64,000 nucleotides of DNA from Thiosocius teredinicola (GCF_002009425.1 NZ_CP019936.1:4203297-4267296), one strand, 5' to 3'. Numbered from the stretch's first letter, positions 17,726 through 26,662 are shown. Program-made: numbers and translations. The notes: generated by a model not told the origin, from the sequence alone.

Positions 17726-17992
17726 ATGCGCTTGCCCGGTAACAAAACCAAGCTGGTGTGCATCATCGGTCCGACGTCGGACAGAGCCGACATCCCGACG
17801 AAGATGCTGATCGCCGGCATGAACGTCGCGCGGCTCAGCTTTTTGCACGGCGACTTCGACTCGCATGCACGCACGATCGAACGCCTGCGTGACGCCGAAA
17901 AACAAACCACGTGCCGCCTCCCCACCTGCGTCGATCTCCCGGGCCCGAAGATCCGCATCGGCACTGAAGGAGAACAACAACATGAATGCTGA
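17726..17992 (+). pseudogene. N-terminal stump of pyruvate kinase
   Basis: An 88-codon frame that reads as the first ~80 residues of pyruvate kinase: 'KTKLVCIIGPTSD', 'MLIAGMNVARLSFLHGDF' and 'DLPGPKIRIGTEGE'. These are the first strand, the substrate-site Arg segment and the segment preceding the B domain. Intact enzymes have ~470-600 residues; here the similarity stops abruptly and a sulfotransferase gene begins inside the last codons. The stump is probably inactive and marks a deletion or replacement breakpoint. It may still be translated and couple to the next gene, whose ATG lies at 17982. Confidence 0.8.
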
Positions 17993-18938
17993 ATCCCTGG
18001 GTGCGGATGGCACTGGCGCCGACACGCCGACATCGACGACGACGGCTCTGCCGAACTTTTTCATCCTTGGCACGGCGAAAGCCGGGACCACTGCCCTGGC
18101 TGCATATCTGGCGCAGCATCCTCGGATATTCATGAGCCCAACCAAGGAACCACATTTCTTCACGCTGGAGGACGAGAACCCGACGTTCGTCAACGCCGGG
18201 GACGCCAAGCGTGCGGTTACCCGCTGGGACGACTACATCGAGCTGTTCCAGGGAAGGCGCAATGAAACAGCCATCGGCGAAGCATCAACCACCTACCTGC
18301 ATTCCGCAAAAGCAGCTAACGGCCTGCACGCACGTTTTCCCGATGCACGGCTGATTGCCGTGCTGCGCCAGCCGATCGAGCGCGCCTATTCCGCCTTCGT
18401 GATGTACCGCCGAGACAACCGTGAGGCACACGATGACTTTCTACAGGCCATAGCGCATGAGCAGGAAGCCAAGCACTACCACGGCGAGAGCGGTGTCTAC
18501 CTGGCTCGCAGCTTCTACTTCGAACCGCTCAAACAGTACATCGAGCTGTTTGGCCGGGAAAACATCCAGGTACACCTGTACGAAGATTTTCGGCGGCAAC
18601 CGCAGCAGATGCTCGACAAGCTGTGCAGCCATATCGGCGTCGATACCTTCCGACCCGATATGTCGACATCCCACAACGTCGGCGGGCTGCATAGATCCGG
18701 CACGGTGAAACAACTGCTGACCCGTCCCAACCCATTGCGTTTTCTCGCCCGAACACTGCTTCCCGAATCCGTCAGGATAAAAGGGCGCGAGCGCATCAAA
18801 AGACTTTCACTGAGGAATGCCCCAACGTTGGACGCGGAGATCTGGACACACCTCCTGGATGAGTACCGTGAGGACATCCTGCGCCTGCAGGATTTGATCG
18901 ACCGAGACCTGGGGCACTGGCTAAGGCCAGAACCTTGA
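17982..18938 (+). CDS. PAPS-dependent sulfotransferase
   Basis: A 318-residue sulfotransferase of the heparan/aryl type. The 5'-phosphosulfate loop is 'FILGTAKAGTTAL' near residues 25-37 and the 3'-phosphate site 'VLRQPIERAYSAF' around 125-140; 'KEPHFFT' and 'GEASTTYL' are also typical. It transfers sulfate from PAPS to a sugar or other hydroxyl acceptor; the acceptor is unknown. The ATG at 17982 has an AAGGAG ribosome site and overlaps the pyruvate kinase stump. No PAPS synthesis or glycosyltransferase genes are near, suggesting an acquired gene. Confidence 0.87.
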   Translation: MNAESLGADGTGADTPTSTTTALPNFFILGTAKAGTTALAAYLAQHPRIFMSPTKEPHFFTLEDENPTFVNAGDAKRAVTRWDDYIELFQGRRNETAIGEASTTYLHSAKAANGLHARFPDARLIAVLRQPIERAYSAFVMYRRDNREAHDDFLQAIAHEQEAKHYHGESGVYLARSFYFEPLKQYIELFGRENIQVHLYEDFRRQPQQMLDKLCSHIGVDTFRPDMSTSHNVGGLHRSGTVKQLLTRPNPLRFLARTLLPESVRIKGRERIKRLSLRNAPTLDAEIWTHLLDEYREDILRLQDLIDRDLGHWLRPEP

Positions 18939-18956
18939 ACACGCCGGCACTTGGCA

Positions 18957-19631
18957 ATGCAAAAAACACGAAAAAAGAATACTGCCAAAAGCTCCGAGAA
19001 GGCCGCGGCCACAACCTTATTGCAGGAAAGAGGATTCGGCATTCTCCCGCTGCGACCGCCGTACCAACACGTCCTGGGCGACTACTTCGTCAAGAAGAAC
19101 GGCAAATATCCCAGGTCGGTTGTGCATCTCGTGCGCACCTTTCTCAAACGCTCGAAAGGCGATGCTGATCGTGCAAATGACAGCGATACCAATGTTGCCG
19201 TTCTGACCGGTGAGAAATACAACCTGATCATCATCGACGTGGATTATCCGCAAGGCGGTAAGGCGTCAATGCGACTGCTCGATCTACCGGAGACACTCAC
19301 GGCACAGACGGGCAACGGCATTCACCTTTACTATCGCCATCCCGGTGGCAAGGTGCCGACCGCAGCAGGACAGCTGGCGCCCGGTATCGATGTGAAGGGA
19401 GAATACAGCTTCGCAACCGCTCCCCCCTCCGTGCACTATTCAGGGTGCCGCTATCGATGGGTCAATCGTGACGCAGAGATTGCCGATCTGCCACCAACAA
19501 CCGTCGAGGCGCTACGCGCACTGCCGAACCGTAGCCTGCCGCGCAACATCTTTCATATATTGGCAGTCGCCAACATTTTGATGCCGCTCAGTGCGATGTT
19601 GGGCCTGTTGTTACAGCGCAGACGCCACTAG
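18957..19631 (+). CDS. Orphan primase-polymerase (AEP/Prim-Pol) domain protein with C-terminal membrane helix
   Basis: A 224-residue protein matching the bifunctional DNA primase/polymerase N-terminal fold: 'GFGILPLRPPYQ' start, 'NVAVLTGEKYNLIIIDVDYP' with the metal-binding D-x-D, 'QTGNGIHLYYRHPGG' with the conserved His, and 'GIDVKGEYSFATAPPS' followed by 'YRWV'. These cover the AEP catalytic motifs. Family members are usually fused to a helicase in plasmids, phages or integrated elements; here no helicase follows. The C-terminus ends in a hydrophobic helix ('ILAVANILMPLSAMLGLLL') and basic residues, unusual for a primase. A TTG six bases upstream is an alternative start. It begins 18 bp after the sulfotransferase. 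Confidence 0.75.
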   Translation: MQKTRKKNTAKSSEKAAATTLLQERGFGILPLRPPYQHVLGDYFVKKNGKYPRSVVHLVRTFLKRSKGDADRANDSDTNVAVLTGEKYNLIIIDVDYPQGGKASMRLLDLPETLTAQTGNGIHLYYRHPGGKVPTAAGQLAPGIDVKGEYSFATAPPSVHYSGCRYRWVNRDAEIADLPPTTVEALRALPNRSLPRNIFHILAVANILMPLSAMLGLLLQRRRH

Positions 19632-19636
19632 TCAGC

Positions 19637-19665
19637 CTGGCGATGCTCGGAGCGAGCATCGCCAG
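19637..19665 (+). terminator. Strong hairpin after the Prim-Pol gene
   Basis: A perfect 12-bp stem (CTGGCGATGCTC / GAGCATCGCCAG) with a 5-nt loop starts 6 bp after the Prim-Pol stop codon. It lacks a T-run but its position suits a 3' end that insulates the carboxysome operon. Confidence 0.5.
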
Positions 19666-20165
19666 CGATGTCGAGACGCCGCGATTGCAAGCATTATCAA
19701 CAGGCAGTGTGTGGTTGTCCCCAGGATGCACAAGTCCGCATAGCTTTTCATGCGGCTGCCGCGCTACCCGACGCCAACAACTGACATCGATAAGCAGACG
19801 GCGCGTTCGGCCTGGATGCCGAACATGAAGGTTCACCCGAACGCATCTCGACACCCATCGCGAGCTTCATAGATGGTTTCAATGCGTAACTGCGAAACGC
19901 ATCTATTCGTGACCGATTTCGGCGTCTGGCGCCTACACCTGCCCGCGCTTCTTCCGCTGCGACACGATCACTAACAACCCTCTTAAAGCCGCGTGACCGC
20001 ACGCGATGACGCCGCGGCCTTAGCGTGCAGGCAATCTGATAAGACTATGAATTGCCGGGCGTTTCAACGGTTCTCCAAGTGCCTCCGGCAAACCTTTGCA
20101 CCGCGCACGAATGAGTGATGGGTCGCCCCCTCCCACACCCCGGCCGCCGCCCACCGTCAGCCACT

Positions 20166-20183
20166 CATAGACCGCATTCTATG
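20166..20183. promoter_or_regulatory. Candidate CbbR/LysR-type operator dyad
   Basis: CATAGA-N6-TCTATG is a perfect inverted repeat ~110 bp upstream of the cbbL start. LysR-type regulators bind AT-rich interrupted dyads of this size, and a CbbR-type gene is at the other end of the operon. The exact T-N11-A spacing is not met, so the assignment is tentative. Confidence 0.4.
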
Positions 20184-20294
20184 AATTTCCGCAGGAGGAT
20201 TTATTGGAAGCCCTGCGGAGCCGCTCCCTAAGCTTCACGCCACATCGAGGCAAACCTCACCGAACCGCTGACACAGCAAGAACAGGAGTTAAAC

Positions 20295-21710
20295 ATGGCC
20301 CTGAAATCCTACGATGCAGGCGTTAAAGAATACCGCGACATGTACTGGACCCCGGACTACGTGCCGCTCGATACCGATCTGCTCGCATGCTTCAAGTGCA
20401 CCGGTCAGCCGGGCGTTCCGCGTGAGGAAGTCGCGGCCGCGGTTGCCGCTGAATCATCGACCGGCACCTGGTCGACCGTGTGGTCCGAGCTGCTGACCGA
20501 CCTGGAATACTACAAAGGTCGCGCCTACCGCATCGAAGACGTGCCGGGTGACAACGAATCTTTCTACGCCTTCATCGCCTACCCGATCGACCTGTTCGAA
20601 GAAGGTTCGGTGGTCAACGTCCTGACCTCGCTGGTCGGCAACGTGTTCGGCTTCAAGGCGCTGCGCCACCTGCGTCTGGAAGACATCCGTTTCCCGATCG
20701 CCTACATCAAGACCTGCGGCGGACCGCCGGCCGGTATCTCACTCGAGCGCGACCGCCTGTCGAAGTACGGCCGTCCGATGCTGGGTGCGACGATCAAGCC
20801 GAAGCTCGGTCTGTCGGCGAAGAACTACGGTCGTGCCGTCTATGAATGTCTGCGCGGCGGCCTGGACATGACCAAGGACGACGAGAACGTCAACTCGCAG
20901 CCGTTCATGCGCTGGCGCGATCGCTTCGAGTTCGTTGGTGAGGCCATCCAGAAGGCCGAACAGGAAACCGGCGAGCGCAAGGGTCACTACCTGAACGTGA
21001 CCGCGCCCGATCCCGAGCAGATGTACGAGCGTGCCGAGTTCGCCAAAGAGGTTGGCTCGCCGATCATCATGCACGACTTCCTGACCGGCGGTTTCACCGC
21101 GAACACCGGTCTGGCCAACTGGTGCCGCAAGAACGGCATGTTGCTGCACATCCACCGCGCCATGCACGCCGTTATCGACCGTCACCCGAAACACGGCATC
21201 CACTTCCGCGTACTGGCCAAGTGTCTGCGTCTGTCCGGCGGCGACCACCTGCACACCGGCACCGTCGTGGGCAAGCTGGAAGGCGACCGTCAGTCGACGC
21301 TGGGCTTCGTCGACCAGCTGCGTGAATCGTTCGTACCGGAAGACCGCTCGCGCGGTGTGTTCTTCGACCAGGACTGGGGCTCGCTGCCCGGCGTCATGGC
21401 CGTCGCCTCCGGCGGTATCCACGTATGGCACATGCCGGCACTGGTCACGATCTTCGGCGACGACTCGATGCTGCAGTTCGGTGGCGGCACCCAGGGTCAC
21501 CCGTGGGGCAACGCAGCAGGTGCGGCAGCCAACCGAGTGGCACTCGAAGCCTCGGTCAAGGCGCGTAACGAAGGCCGCGAGATCGAGAAAGAGGCACGCG
21601 ACATCCTGACCGAAGCCGCGCGTCACAGCCCCGAGCTGGCGATCGCGATGGAGACCTGGAAAGAGATCAAGTTCGAGTTCGACACCGTGGACAAGCTGGA
21701 CGTCGGCTGA
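20295..21710 (+). CDS. cbbL: RuBisCO large subunit, form IA (carboxysomal)
   Basis: A 471-residue protein of the expected length. The active-site segment '[17 protein letters not shown]' carries the carbamylated Lys near residue 194; '[11 protein letters not shown]' and '[19 protein letters not shown]' are further catalytic blocks. It fixes CO2 to ribulose-1,5-bisphosphate inside the carboxysome. As first gene of the cso operon, followed by cbbS and csoS2, it is the carboxysomal form IA. An AACAGGAG ribosome site precedes the ATG. Confidence 0.98.
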   Translation: MALKSYDAGVKEYRDMYWTPDYVPLDTDLLACFKCTGQPGVPREEVAAAVAAESSTGTWSTVWSELLTDLEYYKGRAYRIEDVPGDNESFYAFIAYPIDLFEEGSVVNVLTSLVGNVFGFKALRHLRLEDIRFPIAYIKTCGGPPAGISLERDRLSKYGRPMLGATIKPKLGLSAKNYGRAVYECLRGGLDMTKDDENVNSQPFMRWRDRFEFVGEAIQKAEQETGERKGHYLNVTAPDPEQMYERAEFAKEVGSPIIMHDFLTGGFTANTGLANWCRKNGMLLHIHRAMHAVIDRHPKHGIHFRVLAKCLRLSGGDHLHTGTVVGKLEGDRQSTLGFVDQLRESFVPEDRSRGVFFDQDWGSLPGVMAVASGGIHVWHMPALVTIFGDDSMLQFGGGTQGHPWGNAAGAAANRVALEASVKARNEGREIEKEARDILTEAARHSPELAIAMETWKEIKFEFDTVDKLDVG

Positions 21711-21760
21711 GCCGCGCCAAGCAACAACCACAGCAACCGGAATTATCAGGAGACTAAACC

Positions 21761-22105
21761 ATGTCCATGAGCAACGAAGTCGGTGATTTTCAAACCGCGC
21801 AGACGCTGGAAACCTTTGGCTTTCTGCCGAAGCTGACCCAGGAAGAAGTGTACGACCAGATCGCCTACATGATCGCCCAGGGTCTGACCCCGGCCATCGA
21901 ACACGAGCATCCGTCGAACTCGCGTGACCACTACTGGACCATGTGGAAGCTGCCGATGTTCGGCGAACAGGATCTGAACGCGGTCGCTGCGGAGATCGAA
22001 GCCTGCCGCCGCACCTATCCCGACCACCACGTCCGCCTGATCGGCTACGACAACTACACCCAGAGCCAAGGCGTGTGCTTTGTCGTACACGAGGGGCGCG
22101 CCTGA
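21761..22105 (+). CDS. cbbS: RuBisCO small subunit, form IA
   Basis: A 114-residue small subunit with 'FGFLPKLT' (19-26), 'QIAYMIAQG', 'IEH' (46-48), the Trp/Pro pattern W59-W62-P65, '[12 protein letters not shown]' and 'FVVH' at the end. It caps the L8S8 holoenzyme and, in alpha-carboxysomes, helps form the groove bound by CsoS2 N-terminal repeats. It follows cbbL by 50 bp with its own CAGGAG site. A divergent paralogue is encoded at 33470-33769. Confidence 0.98.
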   Translation: MSMSNEVGDFQTAQTLETFGFLPKLTQEEVYDQIAYMIAQGLTPAIEHEHPSNSRDHYWTMWKLPMFGEQDLNAVAAEIEACRRTYPDHHVRLIGYDNYTQSQGVCFVVHEGRA

Positions 22106-22179
22106 TCGCAACAGGCAACGTTGAAATGCAGGTCGCCCTTGCGACCTGGCGAACACGGTTGATATAGGCAGAGACAACA

Positions 22180-24468
22180 ATGGCAGCAACAGCACAAAAC
22201 GGCAGGGCACTGGCCCTGGCAAGACGCAAGGCGATGTCCAGCGGTGGCAAGAGCGCGATCGCCAAGAGTTCGGTGTCACCCTCGCCGGCAGCGGCACCTG
22301 CCAGCCCGTCGAGTGCTGCGGCGAGCCCGACGAAAGCCTACCAACCGCGCCGCCAAGCCACCGGCGAAGGCGCTCGCACGGCGTCGCGGGCACGACGTCT
22401 TGCCATGTCGAGCAAAGGCAAGCAGGCGATCAGCAGCGCCGATCGTACCCGTACGGGTAATGAACGCGCCAAGCCGGTTGCAAGCAAAGCTGAGATAAAT
22501 GCATCCAAGCCGAACGATGCCATGACGACCGGCGACGCCGGTTGCGGCTGTGGTTGCGGTGGCGACAAGACCAAACGCAACAAGGCACCGGAGACTTCCA
22601 CGGCCCGTGCCCGTACGCGCCGACCGAAACGCTCCACCCTTGCACAGAATCCGAGCAAGGCCGCTGCACTGGCCCGTCGCCGCGCCCAATCGACGCGTGG
22701 CAAGGCCGGCCTGAGCAACGGCGGCATGTCCGAGGCACAGACCGCGCGTGCGGCCAACCCGCAGCTGTCGGGTCGTGAACTCGCCCAAGCCCTGCGTGAG
22801 CAACGCAGCAAACGTGGCAGCAGTGGTCAGAAGAAAACTGCGCCTACGGGACGTCGGCGCAAACCGCAGACCAACGGCCAAGGCGCAGCCCAAGACGCGC
22901 CGTGGAAAGTCGGTGCCAGTGAAACGACCCAGGGTCAGACCGTCACCGGCACCATGGTCGGTCGCGATAAGACCGTCACCGGCAACGAGGCCAGCACCTG
23001 TCGCGACGTGACCGGCACCGAATACCTCGGAGCCGACATCTTCCGCGAGTTCTGCCAGACCGATCCTGCCAAGACACCGCAGCGCGGCTCGCGTACCTCC
23101 ACGTCACGCGGCAATGCCGTGACCGGCAACGAAGTCGGCCGCAGCAGCAAAGTCACCGGCAACGAGCCCGGCACCTGCAAGCGCGTGACCGGTTCGGAGT
23201 ATGTCAGTGCGCAACAGGACGAAGCCTTCTGCGGCACCAAGCCTGCGCCGGCGGCCAACCGCGTAACCGGTAGCGAGACCCGCAAGGGCAAATCGGTCAC
23301 CGGCAACAACGTCGGTCGCAGCGGCAAGGTCACCGGTGATGAGTCCGGCGCACAGCGCGAACTCACCGGCACCCAGTACACCAATACGACGCAACCGATG
23401 GAAGGTCGCGGCGCACCGGCAAAAGTCGGACAAAGCAAAACGCTGCGTGGCGGCACCGTCAGCGGCACGCTGGTCGGTCGGCGCGAGCGTATGACCGGCG
23501 ACGAAGCCGGTAGCTGCCGCAACGTGACCGGCGACGATTACATCGGCCAGGAACAGTTCACCAGCTTCTGCAAGACCAAGCCGGAGCCGAAAGACCGCAA
23601 GGTCGGTGTCTCGGGCACCGGCGGTGGCGAAGAAGTCACCGGCAGCATGACCGGCCGCTCGCAGCGGGTTACCGGCAATGAGCCCGGCACCTGCAAAGCG
23701 GTTACCGGCACGCCCTATACCGGTAATGAGCAATACGCGACCTATTGCGAGCCGAAAGAAAATTTCGATGCCCGTAAACGCATGGACCCAAGCAAGCGCA
23801 GCTTCGGCAAGCCGATGACCGGCCAGCAACCGTCAGTCGGAGGCAGCATGACCGGCGACAGCAAAGGTGCCTGCGAAACCGTCAGCGGCACGCCCTATGT
23901 CGGTGCCGACCAGGCCGCCCTCGCCTGCCCGGCGGTTGCCGCAGAACCCGGCAGCCCTGACTTTCCGCAACCGCTCGAAGGCGCCCCTTGGGAAGACTTC
24001 AGCGTGCAGTCGCCGTCGCATGCGGCGCAACACGCGGCCCATGCCAGCCATGTAACCGGCTCGCAGTATGAGCAAGGCCAGATCACCGGCCCGTTCGGTA
24101 AAGCCGGCGGCAAGGTCACCGGCACCGAAGAGGCGCGGTTCGGCAAAGGCCCACGCGAACCTCAACCGGTCGCAGCCACAGCCACCGAGATCGACGGCCG
24201 GATCAAGTCGCGCATCACCGGCGAAGGCCAGGATGCCGGCCCGAAGATCACCGGCGACGACTGGGATCGCGGCGACCGGGTGACAGGTACCGAGGGTGCT
24301 TCAGCATCATTACGCAACACTACGCGTCGCGGTACACCGATGAGCGCAATGGGTGCGCGCGCCGCCGAACCGGCAGAAGCTCCGCAGCCGGTCAGCAAGG
24401 TAACCGGTAGCAGCGGCAATACCGCACAGGGCTCGCTGGTGACCTACTCCGGCGGTGCTCGCGGCTAA
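22180..24468 (+). CDS. csoS2: Carboxysome assembly scaffold CsoS2 (full-length form)
   Basis: A 762-residue, highly repetitive, disordered scaffold. Residues 1-~220 hold four basic RuBisCO-binding N-repeats (e.g. 'GRALALARRKAMSSGGK', 'ASRARRLAMSSKGKQAI'). Residues ~243-525 are M-repeats built of 'VTGNxxGRxxxVTG' and 'GTCKxVTGxxY' units with paired Cys. Residues ~530-762 form the C-region that anchors the shell, ending in a Gly-rich 'VTYSGGARG' tail. An unusual Cys/Gly run, 'GCGCGCGG' (121-128), lies between the second and third N-repeats. A -1 frameshift site at the M/C border would give a short CsoS2A form of about 532 residues. Confidence 0.96.
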   Translation: MAATAQNGRALALARRKAMSSGGKSAIAKSSVSPSPAAAPASPSSAAASPTKAYQPRRQATGEGARTASRARRLAMSSKGKQAISSADRTRTGNERAKPVASKAEINASKPNDAMTTGDAGCGCGCGGDKTKRNKAPETSTARARTRRPKRSTLAQNPSKAAALARRRAQSTRGKAGLSNGGMSEAQTARAANPQLSGRELAQALREQRSKRGSSGQKKTAPTGRRRKPQTNGQGAAQDAPWKVGASETTQGQTVTGTMVGRDKTVTGNEASTCRDVTGTEYLGADIFREFCQTDPAKTPQRGSRTSTSRGNAVTGNEVGRSSKVTGNEPGTCKRVTGSEYVSAQQDEAFCGTKPAPAANRVTGSETRKGKSVTGNNVGRSGKVTGDESGAQRELTGTQYTNTTQPMEGRGAPAKVGQSKTLRGGTVSGTLVGRRERMTGDEAGSCRNVTGDDYIGQEQFTSFCKTKPEPKDRKVGVSGTGGGEEVTGSMTGRSQRVTGNEPGTCKAVTGTPYTGNEQYATYCEPKENFDARKRMDPSKRSFGKPMTGQQPSVGGSMTGDSKGACETVSGTPYVGADQAALACPAVAAEPGSPDFPQPLEGAPWEDFSVQSPSHAAQHAAHASHVTGSQYEQGQITGPFGKAGGKVTGTEEARFGKGPREPQPVAATATEIDGRIKSRITGEGQDAGPKITGDDWDRGDRVTGTEGASASLRNTTRRGTPMSAMGARAAEPAEAPQPVSKVTGSSGNTAQGSLVTYSGGARG
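22900..23756 (+). repeat. CsoS2 middle-region (M) repeats
   Basis: Imperfect coding repeats of ~55-60 codons, each with three V/I-T-G motifs and Cys-containing 'GTC' and 'FC/YC' positions. They are protein-level repeats under divergent codon use rather than a CRISPR or satellite. In known CsoS2 they contact the shell and set carboxysome size. Confidence 0.85.
23760..23777 (+). promoter_or_regulatory. Predicted -1 programmed ribosomal frameshift site in csoS2
   Basis: The heptamer A AAT TTC (23760-23766) fits X XXY YYZ exactly in the zero frame (codons GAA AAT TTC for residues 527-529). After a -1 slip the next codons are CGA TGC CCG TAA, so translation stops at 23775-23777. This would yield a short CsoS2 lacking the C-region. 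Short and long CsoS2 forms made by such frameshifting are known from Halothiobacillus; the site here is my own reading. Confidence 0.7.
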
Positions 24469-24523
24469 GGCCGGCATCGATTGAACTGATACAGCAACGC
24501 AACACGAACTGACGACAACCGAC

Positions 24524-26086
24524 ATGCTTCGCTCAACCCGACAATCCGGTCGACTTCGTACCCGCCAGGGCACGCGGTCAACGCAGCCTGCACCGCTGCG
24601 CCGCCCCGGCGCGGTCGAGCAGTTGGCCGTCGGTAGTCGCACGCGTGGACCGTCAGGCCGCAGCCCTGCGCGAGCCGGTACTGTGTCTCACCCGCTGTGC
24701 CGCAGCGAAGAGAATCAGCGTCTGTTCGGCTATGAGCGCGACGTGAAAGCGGCGTTCGACAATATCGTGCCGACGCTGAAGCAGATCTCCGCCCTGCAGC
24801 ACGAGGCTGACTTCGAACAGCAGGCGCAGAAGATTGCCCGCGCTCAGCTTGGCTTTGAACTGCCGCAAGAGATCCTTGCGGATGCCTGGGTCACACAGCT
24901 GGACATGCGTCGTCTGTTCGCCTGGTGCGTGTTCTCGACCTATCGCCACTTCTGCGACGACTACTATCGGAATGATCCGCTGGCCGTCGATGCCGGTCGT
25001 GGCGCCGATGACTTCGATAGCTTCCTGCAGGCCTGCGGTTTCCATACGCTCGATGTCTCGCCATGTGCCGACGGTCGCCTTGCGCACCTCGTGCGTTATG
25101 TACTGCGTCTGCCGCAACAGTCGGTACGCCGCAAGTCGTATGCGGGTGCCCTGTTCGATATCGAGGACAGCATTCAGAAGTGGACCGAGGTCGAGCTGGG
25201 TCGCTTCCGCGAAGGTCAGCCGAACACGGCCGATGCACCGACACGCTACTTGAAAGCGGTGACGTATCACTACAGTTCAGTCGACCCGGAACACCAGGGT
25301 TGTGCCGCGCACGGCTCGGACACCGCCAAGGCCGCACAGGCCGGACGCGAGCGTCTGTATGCCTTCCGCGAAGCGATCGAAAACAGTTTCTGTTGCGGCG
25401 CCTCGATCGATCTATTGTTGATCGGTCTGGACACCGACACCGACGCGATCCGCGTCCACGTACCTGACGCAGAGGGCGCCATCGACCTCGACACCGCGGT
25501 CGATGCGTTGTCCCTGTTCGACGCGACCGCCCGGTCGAGCGCGTCTGAAGCCACGCATGCGATTGCCGATGCGATCCGCGCCTGTACGCCGGATGTTCAG
25601 CCCGGTATGGCGCAGCTCGTCGAGCGCCTGATCGAAAACAATCTGTCGCAGATCGCCTATGTGCGCAGCAACCATGGTGATCACTACGCCGACATCGGCC
25701 ACGCCGAACGCTTCATCGGTGCCGGCGTCGGCTTCGAAGAGATCCAGCTGCGCAACCTGATGTACTTCGCGTATCTCAATACCGTTGAGGAAGCGACCGC
25801 CGATCTGGATGTCGGTATCAAGATCTTTACCGGCCTGAACGTGGCGCACGGTCTACCGGTTCCCGTCATCGTTCGATTCGATCACCACGGTCAGGTGCCA
25901 GGTTCGCGTGAACGCGCCGAACAGCACTGTGCGCGTGTTTCCGAAGCACTGCAGGCGCGCTTCGACAGCCTTGCCGAACAGGGTCTGCTGCATGTGCTGC
26001 AGGTGACGCGCGACTGTGACGCGGCGGGTTCGATCGACTTGCTGGCGTGTTCAGTCAATGCACATAAGCAGGCAGGAGGTCACTGA
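24524..26086 (+). CDS. csoSCA: Carboxysomal carbonic anhydrase CsoSCA (CsoS3)
   Basis: A 520-residue epsilon/beta-type carbonic anhydrase. The zinc site is visible as C181-x-D183-x-R185 ('SPCADGRLAH') with H249 and C260 ('YHYSSVDPEHQGC'), matching the spacing of the characterised Halothiobacillus enzyme. It converts bicarbonate to CO2 next to RuBisCO. The first ~55 residues are basic and disordered, as expected for the RuBisCO-tethering tail. The start codon assignment follows that tail. Its stop overlaps csoS4A by one base. Confidence 0.96.
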   Translation: MLRSTRQSGRLRTRQGTRSTQPAPLRRPGAVEQLAVGSRTRGPSGRSPARAGTVSHPLCRSEENQRLFGYERDVKAAFDNIVPTLKQISALQHEADFEQQAQKIARAQLGFELPQEILADAWVTQLDMRRLFAWCVFSTYRHFCDDYYRNDPLAVDAGRGADDFDSFLQACGFHTLDVSPCADGRLAHLVRYVLRLPQQSVRRKSYAGALFDIEDSIQKWTEVELGRFREGQPNTADAPTRYLKAVTYHYSSVDPEHQGCAAHGSDTAKAAQAGRERLYAFREAIENSFCCGASIDLLLIGLDTDTDAIRVHVPDAEGAIDLDTAVDALSLFDATARSSASEATHAIADAIRACTPDVQPGMAQLVERLIENNLSQIAYVRSNHGDHYADIGHAERFIGAGVGFEEIQLRNLMYFAYLNTVEEATADLDVGIKIFTGLNVAHGLPVPVIVRFDHHGQVPGSRERAEQHCARVSEALQARFDSLAEQGLLHVLQVTRDCDAAGSIDLLACSVNAHKQAGGH

Positions 26087-26364
26087 TGAAGATCTGCCAG
26101 GTCGAACGTCCGCTGGTTGCGACCAACCGTATCGCCGAGATGGAACACAAACACCTGCAGGTGGTACGCGATGGCAGCTCGTCGCAGGTCGCGGTCGACG
26201 CGGTCGGCGCCAAACCGGGAGACTGGGTGATCTGCGTCGGCAGCTCGGCGGCGCGCGAAGCAGCCGGCAGCAAGGGTTATCCGAGCGACCTGACGATTGT
26301 CGGGATCATCGACAAGTGGCCCCCGGAAGGTATGGAGGCCGCCGATGCAGATCCTGCAGGTTGA
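26086..26364 (+). CDS. csoS4A: Carboxysome shell vertex protein CsoS4A
   Basis: A 92-residue member of the CcmL/EutN pentamer family: 'MKICQVERPLVATNRIAEMEH' (read as two blocks), 'AVGAKPGDWVICVGSSAARE' and 'IVGIIDKW'. Pentamers cap the twelve vertices of the shell. The gene overlaps csoSCA by one base and csoS4B by 20 bp, so the three are translationally coupled. Confidence 0.97.
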   Translation: MKICQVERPLVATNRIAEMEHKHLQVVRDGSSSQVAVDAVGAKPGDWVICVGSSAAREAAGSKGYPSDLTIVGIIDKWPPEGMEAADADPAG

Positions 26365-26614
26365 AGGTTCGCTGGTGTGCACCTCGCGTATCGAAGGATT
26401 AAAGCACTCGGTGTTTCGCGTCGTACGCGATGCCAGCGGCAAGCGCCAGGCGGCCACCGATCCGGTCGGCGCCAAACCGGGCGACTGGGTGTTTCTGGCG
26501 AGCGGATCGGCCGCGCGTTTTGCGGCCGGCGATTTCGAGATCCTCACCGATCTCACCATCTGCGGGGTAATCGACCAATGGCCGCCGCACGATGCAACTG
26601 ACCAAGGTCGATGA
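26345..26614 (+). CDS. csoS4B: Carboxysome shell vertex protein CsoS4B
   Basis: An 89-residue paralogue of CsoS4A: 'MQILQVEGSLVCTSRIEGL', 'PVGAKPGDWVFLASGSAAR' and 'GVIDQWPP'. The ATG at 26345 lies inside csoS4A; an upstream in-frame start would only read through that gene. Two pentamer genes in tandem are standard for alpha-carboxysomes. Confidence 0.96.
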   Translation: MQILQVEGSLVCTSRIEGLKHSVFRVVRDASGKRQAATDPVGAKPGDWVFLASGSAARFAAGDFEILTDLTICGVIDQWPPHDATDQGR

Positions 26615-26662
26615 ACAACACAGGTTTCAACATTCGCCCTGATGGGGCTACAGGAGACAACG

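Larger units (their letters stand above)
19632..20294 (+). promoter_or_regulatory. Upstream regulatory region of the carboxysome operon
   Basis: A 663-bp gene-free stretch before cbbL. Besides the hairpin at its left end it holds an 18-bp dyad at 20166-20183 and a CCGCAGG/CCTGCGG pair at 20189-20218 that could pair in the leader RNA. A CAGGAG ribosome site precedes cbbL. I cannot place the -35/-10 boxes with confidence. Confidence 0.55.

Noticed and set aside
17726-19631. A complete mobile element around the sulfotransferase and Prim-Pol genes
   Set aside because: No transposase, integrase, terminal inverted repeats or target-site duplications could be found; only a mosaic patch is supported.
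20739-22265. A 508-codon open frame on the minus strand opposite cbbL and cbbS
   Set aside because: It lies wholly antisense to two certain genes and reflects the GC-rich third positions of the coding strand; the product matches nothing recognisable.
22900-24400. Regular DNA repeats suggestive of a CRISPR or satellite
   Set aside because: They are imperfect, codon-phased repeats of the CsoS2 protein with no spacers of constant length.
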